A stretch of 64,000 nt of DNA from the NCBI GenBank assembly GCA_015178975.1, contig WHVD01000051.1:248001-312000 (forward strand), written 5' to 3'. The DNA is from Hysterangium stoloniferum. Taxonomy: Eukaryota > Basidiomycota > Agaricomycetes > Hysterangiales > Hysterangiaceae. Positions within the stretch are counted from its first letter, which is position 1, and each line of letters starts with the position of its first letter. Position numbers and translations under genes: made by a program. This document shows positions 22,190 to 32,300 of the stretch, in pieces. Under the pieces are notes generated by a model. The model was not told the origin of the DNA and did no database searches. It saw only the letters and a list, made by a program, of their open reading frames with translations.

Positions 22190-25100
22190 TTCCTCATCAT
22201 CAATCCACGAACATTCAGTGCACTTACATATTGTGATGGTTGCATTTACAGTGATACCACGGAAAGTGGAAGAAGCTTTCAAAAATTTACATTACATGCC
22301 GTACACAGCGCTGACCTCCGAAGCACGGCGGAAGGCTGAGAGGGGACATTTTCGCCATCGGGCAGCATTATAGCTAAGGGTCCCGATCGCGAGAATGAAA
22401 GGGCTATCAACGTCGTCGACTGGCTGACAGCAGCAGCAGCCGTGGTCGATCACACGAGGACGTATGGTGGTGACGCGAGGGCTAATGCACTTTCGGCACA
22501 TCATTCTATCGTGTAATGACCGCAAAATCACATAACTAGCAAGTCCCATGGAATATGATATTCAGCAGCATGAAGCGGCCACCCAAAACCTATCTTACGA
22601 CTTGGGTTGCTTGGGCAGCTCTTCAAACAGTAAAGCCTATCAGTCATCACCGTGAGAAAAAAAAAATACGCACTGAGAGGGAGGGACCCACTGCTTTCTG
22701 TGCAGAGCACAGGGACATTTTCCAGCCGATGGCAGATCTGAATGACAACAGCAGGAAGGAGTGTTGCCCCAATTCCACAAGATGCCAGGAACAAACACAC
22801 ACTTATTGCTCCCAATGGCAAACAATTGTGTTTTAATCAGGCCATTGTATCACATTGAAAATGGGGAAGCAGCTGTAAAAACACACGCATGCAGCATCTG
22901 CTTCAAAGAAGGCCACGGAGCCGGCACTTGCAAACGGCTCTGACCTGAGAGTGGTCTCAACGCCACTCGACCCAGTCAAGACGGTGCATACATCAAGTAT
23001 ATACAGTCTATTTCAGGACTGGCAACGCATTATATCGGGTTTAATAGATGTATTTGACATTGGATTGAATAAATATATAACATGCACAATCATTTTCGAA
23101 AATCATAGATCATCATTATCAAATACAGACTTCATAGACCAGTACATACTGAATGAGCAGAAAGCCGGGCATTACTCCAAAGGCTTCACACCAGAAGAAT
23201 TGGAACGGGCTATTGGACCATTTGGACATCACCTTTGGGCCTGGTACCCAAACTGAGTTCAGACAGTTTTTGACTGATTCAAAACCTTTCCTTCCCTCGA
23301 GGAGATCCAACATGTTCCTCGATAAACAGCACGATCAACTCCAATGATTTCCTGACCGAGTGGGGCACGTTTATAGAGGCGGCAACATTAATTTTGTCAT
23401 TACCAGAAGGTTGCGTAGCAGCCACATTTCAGCGGTGTACAGGAAAAACCAGACCAGAAAAACACATATTGTATATACTGGAACGGCTTGGTATACATCG
23501 ACTGGGCAGTGATGTTCGGGCTGGCATCAAGTGCAGGAGTGTTTGGCAGCATAGTGGATATGCTGCTGGCCTTGTACAAGAAAGCCAGTTTCGGACGATT
23601 ACTCAAGTGGGTGGACGATTTCTTGGCCATTTGTCTCCCAGGAGAGCTGTGGACAGAAAAAGATTTCATAGTCCTAACGGCACGGTTCGGAGTACCATGG
23701 AGCAGGAGCAAAACAAGACCATTTTCGACAGCGCAGAGATACATACATAGGCTTCATATGGAACTTGGAGACCAAAACAGTAACAGTGCCAGCGGAGAAA
23801 CTAGAGGCCACCTTGAAACTGATTGAAAGGTGGACAGTAGGTGGCGCACAGTTCTCGGCGAACGATACAGTGAAGGTGCATGGGAAGCTGGTCCACGTCT
23901 CATCCATTTTTCCATGGATAAGACCGTTTCTTTGCTCGATTGCATCATTCACGAACAGCTTTCAATCACAAAGGGCATTATTACACCCGCATACAGCTGT
24001 GCGAGCAGACCTCACATGGATTCGGTTTAAACTCGAACACCTACCAAACGAAATACCAATACCGTCATCAGAGACGGTGGACATAGGATGGTGGGGTGGG
24101 GCGGCGCCAGTTCATCATTTGGATTAGGCGTAGTGATGGACGATCATTGGGCTGCTTGGAAATGGGCATCTGGCTTCAAGGTAGGTGCCAATGCGGCATT
24201 GGTTGGGCAGAGGCAGCCACAGTAGAGATGGGTCTAAGAATGGCGCTACAGACCAAACTGGTACAACAGTGGCATCCGTCCCAATCGGTTTTACTTGTGT
24301 GATCGGACAACGTTGGAGTGGTAGCAGTATCGAACAAAGGCCATGCTCGCAGCAGAGAGACTGTTCAAATGGAAAGGCATCAACACCCCACCACCAGCAA
24401 CAATCGGGCACCCGGTGTTGGGAATAAATTGCTGCTGTAGCCTCAGGAGCAGCTCTACGTGAAACGAAGGGTTATGGAGTTGGTCTGCGCGACATTGCCC
24501 CTATAGCAGAGTCAGAGTGACTACCCGCGTCCTTTTCCAGTATTACACTCCTTCGCACTAGGGGCGGCAGCAGATTCATCCTTTTTAGGTGAAGAATTAA
24601 CAGCATTTGAGACAATTTCAGTAAGCGTGATAAGGTCATTCTTATCGGCAATTAGAGCGTGGCATATAGCACAGGGTTGGCCACCACCATTGTCAGAGGA
24701 CGAGTGGACCAGAATCGAGTGGTCACTCCGCGGCTTAGAGAACTTGCAAGGCAGCGCTCGAAAACGACCACCACCTCCAATTAAACTAAAGATGCTGTTT
24801 GCGCTAAAGACTTTCTTAAGTATAGACGAACCTTTTGGCGCGTGGATGGCATCATGCGCCTTTTGGGGATGAATGCGTTTTGGAGAGGTATCTGTGCTGG
24901 CCAGGTCACATTTCGATGTAAAAGAGAGAGAAAAAACACCTGACCCGAAATTTGATCTTACTACGGCACAGTCACCACACAATCTTTTAAGATTCTATTC
25001 TCTAAATTCTCTTAACCTTGGCATAATCCGCGTTTTAATCCACCCCCCCCCAGCCCTCAGATAAGAATATCACTATAAAAACAAATCATACTAATTTAGT

Positions 25101-25233
25101 AAATAAAATAACATAAAAATCAGAATAAAGCATCGAGAGAGCTGTAAAATGCATTCGAGGGCCCGCCCTCCCGAGCGGCGAGTCTTCCCACGCATTCTCG
25201 GTAGAGCAGGCGCTCTCCCTGCAGTTTATCTCT
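22190..25233 (+). mobile_element. DIRS-like tyrosine-recombinase retrotransposon, broken copy B
   Basis: Fossil, same parts and orientation as copy A: gag-like region with zinc knuckle CSICFKEGHGAGTC, reverse transcriptase (LLKWVDDFLAI, then VPWSRSKTRPFSTAQRYI), RNase H region (GRGSHSRDG, WKWASGFKVG) and tyrosine-recombinase-like segment (IRSFLSAIRAWHIAQGW, then MRFGEVSVL). Several breaks, fewer than copy A in places. Similarity to copy A is high along the whole length, so both derive from one source or a segmental duplication. The right edge is at TTATCTCTC, directly abutting segment copy 3. Confidence 0.82.
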
Positions 25234-25429
25234 CGGTACGCATATGTTGTCGCCGCCTTTTAACAGGAGGTGTACTAAATTTATTATGGCTTCGGGACTG
25301 TAAACGATGTGGTAGCGGGGAATTTAAACGGCGTCTTGCTTGTATAGATACATACATCGCCTCACGTAGTAATTCACGCGGTCGGGAGTACGGGTCTCCT
25401 TTCATGACTATCAATACCGCAAAAATTCT

Positions 25430-25436
25430 TATAAAA
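25430..25436 (+). promoter_or_regulatory. TATA box of secreted-peptide gene 3
   Basis: TATAAAA 64 bp before the start codon at 25500; conserved context ATCCACTACTAG follows. Confidence 0.6.
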
Positions 25437-25499
25437 CGCAACATCCACTACTAGCTATATCCAGCTCACGGGAGTTAGCTAGGGTATTCGTCCTAACCC

Positions 25500-25960
25500 A
25501 TGACTTCCTTTACCCATATTTTCAGTCTTCTCGCCCTGCTCTCCTTTGTCTCTGCGACTCCTGTCGTTAGAAGGCAGGCCGGGTGTTCCAAAATTTGTTT
25601 TGTAGCCCCTACCGTATGTTGTTGATCGTCAGTGTGAGGCAATCTATTCATATTAATGTCCTCCAGTTGTGCCCGAATTGTCCGCAAACCAGACCTCCAT
25701 CTGCAACCCCACGCAATCGTCCCCGCGAGGCAACCCTCGAGCAGCGCAAATTCGTCACAATAAGCCCCCTTTTATCCGAGGTAGTAGAAGTTATTTTAGG
25801 CAGCTTGCGAAGCTCAATTACTGGAAGCAGGCAGTTTGATTTGCTTATTCGCAGATTGTATGCACACGAACCATTATGTGAAATATTTTTGATCTCCTCC
25901 TTGATAAAGCCATACAGTACTTTCGATGTTCCCCAAGTTTATCGAGTTGGCACAAAGTGA
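25500..25960 (+). CDS. Small secreted four-cysteine peptide, copy 3, with C-terminal extension
   Basis: Exons 25500-25613 and 25667-25960, 53-nt intron. Signal MTSFTHIFSLLALLSFVSA, TPVVRRQ, then AGCSKIC, LCPNC (C-X3-C-X6-C-X2-C). The stop used in copy 1 is a Gln codon here, so the frame runs on to 135 residues through sequence that is 3' untranslated in the other copies (LLSEVVEVILGSL, ending YRVGTK). Either the extension is translated or this copy is under relaxed selection. Confidence 0.6.
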
Positions 25961-26317
25961 CAATGTCAGTGTTTTGTTGGTGGGGTTTAAAGCTGTGTTT
26001 GAGTAACAAGTTTAACCTTAATTTGGCCTTGGTTACTTATTGTGCGGCAGTAATAGAGAGTATTTGTACCTAAGTAATCTTATGGGGAGCCATAACAAGG
26101 AGTCCCACTGTGCGTTATGGCGCGAACAGACGCCGAAAAAGTCCCGAAAAGGCAGGTCCAGCCTCGTCTTCCGGAATATAGCTAACACTGAGAATGATAT
26201 CATGTATAAAATAACAAATCATGTCAATCTGAGACAAGTTGAAGGCAGTCAAGTCGAAGAGTCAAAAGTTTGTCAGGAATTTTGTCAGAATTGGTCTTGT
26301 AACAGTTGTGACAGTCT

Positions 26318-26440
26318 TTTTTTTTTTTTTTTGTTATATTTGTATCCCGCTTCAAGCAACAATGGCTAACTGCGGCTAGGGGGTGGAAAGGCCCCCAGAG
26401 AAACTATGCTACGGTGGTAAGAAGTTCCGAGTGAGCTTCG
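26318..26440 (-). mobile_element. SINE-like retroposon with 14-bp target-site duplication
   Basis: 123 bp on minus ending in 15 A's (T run 26318-26332) and flanked by perfect direct repeats AGTTGTGACAGTCT at 26304-26317 and 26441-26454, the hallmark of LINE-mediated retroposition. The 3' end before the A tail reads GGGATACAAATATAAC. I cannot assign the head to a known tRNA, 5S or 7SL source. Confidence 0.8.
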
Positions 26441-26454
26441 AGTTGTGACAGTCT

Positions 26455-26732
26455 ACAATATGTACATGTCGAACCACAACACAACTAACAAAAAATGTAC
26501 ACTATTCCCGCCTAGCCATGCGTCTGCCAGACGTTCCGCCTGAACCGTTCAGATCCATCTAGCATTACTCTATCATGGGTTCAAAAGGGGGAACGTCCAA
26601 CGCGTCTCGCCTGAACGTAGACGATCCGCCCGCGTTCTTGAAGTGAAATCCACCAGGCATAACGTTGAACTCCTGGAATGAGCCTAATTAGTCATTGGTT
26701 AGTTTTAGGCGAACCGTTCAACGGGGAGATTG
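26455..26732. other. Intergenic region
   Basis: No exon found; contains repeated CCGCCTGAAC/CGCCTGAACG words near 26540 and 26607. Confidence 0.4.
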
Positions 26733-27298
26733 CTAAGTAAGTACCTTTTTTACCCTTCGGGGGAGATGCGGCGTCGGGCCCTAGTACGGGGGTAGACTAA
26801 ATTAGTACATGCACTTCCATCGCCAGGCTTTACCTGCTCACCCTCGGGATCTTCTTGAGACCCTGTGACAGGGTTATTACCTATCTATCGTTCATAATAG
26901 GCACCGATGGACAATAGTAAGGAGGGCATACCTATTTTCTCACTATTTGGCAAGCTGTCAACAGTCAGTCCGTGACTCGGTTGGTGCGCAGCAGGCTCCG
27001 CTGACAAACGGCAAAAGAACAAAATGTAAGAGAAAGACTCATCGATGCGCCATTCCGAGTTGAAAAACCCCTACATACCTATAAACTGAGCAAACGTTCC
27101 TCCTTCACTTGGAATTATCGTATCACCAAACGTCACTGGTGGCGGCACTGATGGGGTGGGAAGCACAGCAGGCGTAGTGGGTACGGTCGTAGTGGTTGAG
27201 AAGGAAGAACTCGCTGCCTGGGGGAACGGAAGAGGGGCTGATGTCCCGAGGGAGATGAACAGCAAGATGGAAGTGACTGCGGCGTTCAGAGAGAACAT
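26733..27298 (-). CDS. Small secreted Pro/Ser/Thr-rich protein, 4 exons
   Basis: Exons (minus) 27298-27079, 27000-26932, 26862-26834, 26780-26733; phases agree and the frame closes, 121 residues. The N terminus MFSLNAAVTSILLFISLG is a signal peptide. The body is a low-complexity run of Pro, Ser and Thr (STTTTVPTTPAVLPTPSVPP) that would be heavily O-glycosylated, with no cysteines, and the end is basic (LPRRVKKVLT). Exons 1 and 2 both end ATAG before GTATG. Function unknown. Exon 1 is solid; the two short last exons rest on splice sites alone. Confidence 0.5.
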
Positions 27299-27674
27299 GG
27301 CGTAGGGGAATAGAAGCGTAAAAAAAGGACCAGCCTGTAAGGTGGGAGAGAAAAGGAAGATGGAGAGAATGGTCAATGAAGAGGGGGTTTATAGGGCATC
27401 GCGACACATGCGACGATTGTGATAGTTCTGTGATCGGTACCACGAAACCAGAGCGTCACCCGAGTCGAACGATGCGGCTGAGGTTGTGCCACAATTCCAT
27501 CGGTCGCATTGCGACGCGAAGGTATGAAAAAATGGTTTCGTCATCTTCATCTTCCCGATTCCAAGGCAATCCGCAACCGAGAGCCTGTCAGTGCCAAATG
27601 TCGAGCCTCGACCGCTCGGCATCCATCTCAGGCTTGCCGATAATTCGGGCGGCGGTGTGACCTCAGGCCAAGTA
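27299..27674. other. Promoter side of the secreted-protein gene
   Basis: No gene. A long open frame on minus from 27389 to 28189 crosses the MITE and is judged spurious. Confidence 0.4.
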
Positions 27675-27840
27675 CAGTCGAATCTCCCTTGACTCATACC
27701 TCTGGTAACCCATAACACTTCATACCATGACCCCATCGGGAACCACAACCTGGTTTGTAGGCATTTCGAACCTCTCCAATCCCATATCCTCCAATAACCC
27801 ATAGCTTCCCGAGGAGTATGGTTTATGGGAGGTTCAACTG
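27675..27840. mobile_element. Tc1/mariner-type MITE, 166 bp, TA target site
   Basis: Termini CAGTCGAATCTCCC and GGGAGGTTCAACTG are inverted repeats flanked by TA (27673-27674, 27841-27842). Same family as the 707-bp element at 19718, sharing the termini and internal GGGTTA-type motifs, but with a much shorter interior. Confidence 0.8.
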
Positions 27841-27842
27841 TA

Positions 27843-28325
27843 TCAAAAAAGGATAGACACAATAATTTGATGTGTTGATGTTTCCCAGAGAGAGTTCTGC
27901 ATATCTGGCAGATGAGATGATCGAGATCAGCACGCCCAGGCAGGGCGTCTGTCATGGATACCAAAAGTATATCATAAAAATGTTCAAAACTATATATTTT
28001 TTTGCTACTTTCATACACGCACAATAGCCGTTCAAAGTAGCGATATACTTGTGCCCAAATGAGATTCACAGCGCAAACTGACGGCTTATTGATTGAGCAC
28101 TGAAGCCCTAAAAAAGAATATGATATATGAAATGCGTACTTTAATGGACTGAATGCTGACTGCGTGATATACTGACGCACCTTCCACACGAAATTCGACT
28201 TTGCTTTCTTAACAAGGATGGATTGGTTGGGGGGAAGGTGTATTGACTAGCGGGTTGACAGAATTAAAAAGCGTAGTGATCGGTGATCGCGATTGGTCAT
28301 AACCAGGTTGCATCCGCAGCCACAC
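27843..28325. other. Intergenic region
   Basis: AT-rich with no supported exon; ends at the palindrome upstream of the gene at 28371. Confidence 0.4.
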
Positions 28326-28345
28326 ACATTGTGACGTCACAATGT
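28326..28345. promoter_or_regulatory. 20-bp perfect palindrome with CRE core
   Basis: ACATTGTGACGTCACAATGT, perfectly self-complementary, containing TGACGTCA. It lies 25 bp before the start codon at 28371, so it would sit at the transcription start or in the 5' leader. Likely bZIP (ATF/CREB) site. Confidence 0.55.
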
Positions 28346-28370
28346 ACGTTCTGTTAAATATTTTGGAGCG

Positions 28371-28954
28371 ATGCGCGCTACACTTGCAACGATGACTGCT
28401 GCAGCGATGAATAACAATGCCTGGCTTCAATCGACGCTATGCGACTTGCTCGGAGCACCACATATTTCAATACGGGGAATTCCAGGCATTCGTATGGGCC
28501 CTGGACCCGTGGACATCTTCAGCACGAGGTTTAACAATCATTTCGCACTTGAGGTGAAGGCTATTGTGGCTGGTGAGAGTGTTGATCGTGGAGGTCTGAA
28601 AGAGAAGCTTCTGGGACTGCAGCAGCACTATGTGCCTGGTTCGGCGAAGTTCCAGACGGAGTCGGAGGATAGTACAAAAGTTAGTGGCGTTCGACGGTGG
28701 TCTGCGCACGTGAATATGATGCGACTTTATTTTATAGGGTACATCTGATGGGGAGGCCCATGTCTTCCTCACTGGGGAGGCAGAGAACGTGGGGGCGTAT
28801 GAGGTATCAGTTTCGGCCGAGTAAGTGTAGCAATCCACAGTGTGGTGGGATACTGACGGTAGCAAGCAGAGTGACAAATGTGGAAGGGAGCAGGAAAATA
28901 ACATCGGTGACATTTGATGGGAAACCCGAGCTGTTTGTGAGGAAATTGATGTAG
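28371..28954 (+). CDS. Small conserved-looking protein of unknown function, 3 exons
   Basis: Exons 28371-28679, 28738-28820, 28870-28954; introns 58 and 49 nt, the second with a good CTGAC branch site; 158 residues. N terminus RATLATMTAAAMNNNAWLQS could be a mitochondrial presequence. The C-terminal half has alternating short strands (GTSDGEAHVFLTGEAEN, AYEVSVSAE, ITSVTFDGKPELF), loosely like the COA1/TIM21-type small mitochondrial inner-membrane assembly factors, but I cannot confirm that. Other in-frame ATGs at 28392 and 28407 are alternative starts. Confidence 0.6.
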
Positions 28955-29389
28955 ATATGTGCCTTGGGAATTTTATTTTATATAAATCAAAGAGAATTTA
29001 CTCACCAGGACTAGTGCCGGAGATATCCTGGATATTAAGGAGATCTAATTAATAGTTGACATTAGGAACAAATCCAAGCAGCAGCGAGCTTGTCTTATAC
29101 GTCCAGAACATCACTATTATTATTTATATGATTAGAATAATTGTTATCGCTCGCTCTCCAGAGGTGAACGACTGAGACGTTCGAGATCTTATATATGCCA
29201 AAGTGAGCGGAGTGGTGTGCATATTCAAACCATTGAAATTAAATTTCATTAGTCTGCTGCTTACGCAAGCTTGGTTCCATTAGACGCCCGCATCACGCAC
29301 CTCACACTGTCCTTTAGCTTTCTGGCCCGTACATATACCCCGAAGGATACCCCTGCTCACCACCGTCGCCGTCGCCCTCTTCATCGGCG
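28955..29389. other. Intergenic and promoter region of the NUM1-like gene
   Basis: No separate gene supported. Just before the start, CACCACCGTCGCCGTCGCC is a pyrimidine-rich leader of the sort common before fungal starts. Confidence 0.4.
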
Positions 29390-32300
29390 ATGGCACACTC
29401 GTCAGATGGTTTGGAGAATGTCGAGTCTCAACAGTTTATTGCCTCACCGATAACAAACGCGCCTCCAACAAACGCGCCTGCAAACGGGAACCTGCGCATT
29501 CAACTCCAGGCTTTGTTAGATGACAAGGAAAAGCAGCTCAAACTCGCTGGAACCTTGGGGCAGCGTGTCCTTTCCCAACAGGTCGAATTGGAGGAACGCA
29601 TCACCCAGCTGAATGACCTCGAAGCTGCAAAGACTAGTGCCTCTGACGAGGAGTATGTCGAGACTGAGATCAGAGAGAAGCTTCGTGAGTTGAGGGATAC
29701 TATGAACTCCTGGGAGTCCGAGAATCAAGCTTTTTATGATGTTTTGGGGAACAAGGTCCGTTGCTCTCACTGTCACTTCCGTTTGTGCCCTATTGAAGCG
29801 AACACTTTGCCAGGTCAACGACGTTCCCCCTTCGCCACCGGCTGGCACACTACCTACATTAGGTGTCGAAGACACTTCTGCCGTCGTATCTCCTTCCTCC
29901 GGCCCATCTGCTGCCCAGTCCTCACGTCGTGCGAAGAATGCTGCGCATCGCGCACACGATGTTGGTGCGTGTCACACCCATCTCCATCTGCATGCTGTCG
30001 AGTGCTTACAAACATGACACAGAATTTGCTTTTGAGATTGGCAGCAGCTTGTTGACTGAAGTCCGGCGCCTTCAAAGTCTTATTGCAGAACGGGACAAGG
30101 CCCTACAGGACCTCAATGAGGAGAACCAGGACTTGCGAAACGCTGTGGATGATTTAAAATCAGGCTTGGAAACTCACAAATCCACTGCTGGTATGTATCG
30201 TCGCATGTCTATTTGTCGCCCTTGATAAGATCACGCCCTCTTTGCAGATAAATACAAGGAAGAAAACTGGAACCTCGAAGTCGCTCAACAAGAACTCCGT
30301 ACCCAGCTCCAAAACTCTCAAAAAGAACTCGAAGCCTCTGAGCTAGAACGTAAACGCACTGCCCGAGAACTTCTTAAAGCCAAGGACTCCATCGACCAGC
30401 ACAAAAACGAATCCGAGCGCCTTACCACCACTCTCTCAGAATTCAAAGCCAAGCATGAAACCGACGTCGCGCAAATGCGTAAACAAGCCGCTGGGCTCCA
30501 GCGTGAAAAGTCCGATATGCAATCTGCTATGGAAGCTCTCAAATCGGATATTGCGAAGAAGGAGAGGTCTATCAAACGTTTCGGTAGTCCGCTTACGCCT
30601 AATGGTCTTTCGCCGTACACCCCGCTCCCAGGTGCCGATGATGATAACGACGAGGACGTGTTCGTTGGCACAGGTGGCGCATCTAACCGCCGTAAATTGG
30701 ACGCATCTGTCGTATTCGGTGACAGCCTCCCGTCAGACTTCGCAGATTCCAGCCCCGACCCAAGTCCCTCCCGCCCGCATCTCGCGCCAAACCACCCAAG
30801 CAACGAAATCGAAGTTCTCAAGCAGAGTCTTGCGCATGCACAGCGGCAAGTTAATATGCTCCGTGGGACTGTGCAGAGGGAGAAGGAGTTGAGGATGGAG
30901 TATCGCAGGAAGCTTGCCGATGCGGAGGGTAAGCTGGGTTCGGGCTTGGGTTTGGATGAGGTGGATGACGACGATGAGGATGAAAACACTGATCCTGTTA
31001 ATGTTAAACCTCGGCCACAACGCGTAGCAAGAGGTCGTGGACGAGGCTTGGGCTTGTTAAGTCGCGGATCAGCAAGGGGCGGCGCACGGTCGAAACTCTC
31101 GTTTAGGATGGATCTTGGGCCTGGCACACCAGACTCGGATTTCCTCGGTGACATTGATGAGACTGCTGTCCCCGATTATAGCAGTGAACGACCTACGATT
31201 ACGTTTGGCGATGATGAGGAGCCTGAAGCTGCCACAGCTACAGTTTTGGCGGCGTACGACGTGGGTGGAGAGGATGACCAAGGCCAAGGCCAGGACGAGC
31301 CCTCATCCCCCACACCACAGACCCCCAGCCACGACCGCCGCATCAGCGCAGACGGGATGGATCCCGCCTTCGCAAACGTCTTGCACCGCCCTCCGTCCTC
31401 ACCGACACCCCTCCACGGATCCAGTCCTCTTCGCGGTTTGTCGTCCGGTGCCCGTGCTAGTCCTCGTGCCGGTATTGGTGCTACCGCTTCAACTCGCGGC
31501 GGGCGCAGAACCCGCGGCGGCGCACCTCGCATCGTGGACTCGCGGCCGTCCTCTGTCGTCGAGCCCGCTGGTGCCCTGGCTGCAGAGTTGGGTCTTGGGG
31601 AGGAGGAGGCGTTGGCGCTGGATTTGGGACCAGAGTTGGCGTTTACGAGACATGTCGAGACTTCGGAGGTGGCTTGTCAGACGGATCCTGAGCCTGAGCC
31701 GTTGCCATTGCCATTGCCTGTGCCCGAACCCACACTCATCCTCGATACTGCCCAACCCGAACCTCAATCCGTCATCATTGTCTCCCCTCCCCCGCCGCCC
31801 GTTGAGACGTGTGAGGTCGCTGTGCAAGCTGAAGAAGTTGTCGTGCATGTTGCAACTTCGGACGTCGCGTTGCAAGTCCAGCCTATATACGATGATGCTG
31901 CGATTGAGACAGAGGTGGTGGTTACAGCTGAGGTGCAGACGCAGACTTCTTCGGTACAGACGGCTGAGATGGAGGTTCAGACGTCGCCTATCGAGGGTCC
32001 TGTTGATGTCAGTGCTCAGACACCGCCTGCTCCCAAATACCAATCCCATTCAGGTCCCGCGATCCCCATTACAGTCTCGACAACGTTCTCAGGATCTGGC
32101 GTCACGCGTCGTGGAACTATCACAGGTCGCGGTGCTGCAGGTTTACGTACTGTGGCGATGGAGACTGATGATGATGGTGAGGCTACCGAGATAGAGGCGG
32201 GGACAGAGACAGAAACAGATACGGGCACGGAAACCGAAGGTGAATATACCGATGCCCGTGAGTTTCCGTCGGCGGTCACACCTATCTCAGGGTCTATGTC

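Larger units (their letters stand above)
25236..26185 (+). repeat. Segmental repeat R, copy 3
   Basis: Direct partial copy of 14720-15680 starting at GGTACGCATATGTTG in the promoter region of the secreted-peptide gene, so it lacks the short divergent frame. Its end (AAAAGTCCCGAAAAGGCAGG) reappears inverted at 19610-19650. Confidence 0.75.

Noticed and set aside
27389-28189. Long minus-strand open frame (266 codons)
   Set aside because: It runs straight through a MITE and has no splice signals, family motif or sensible composition; chance frame.
30318-31154. 278-codon minus-strand frame opposite NUM1-like exon 4
   Set aside because: Antisense shadow rich in Ser, explained by codon bias of the real exon.
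31115-32194. 359-codon plus-strand frame inside the NUM1-like gene
   Set aside because: Shadow of the GC-rich repetitive exon 4 in another frame; extremely Arg/Leu-rich, no start context.
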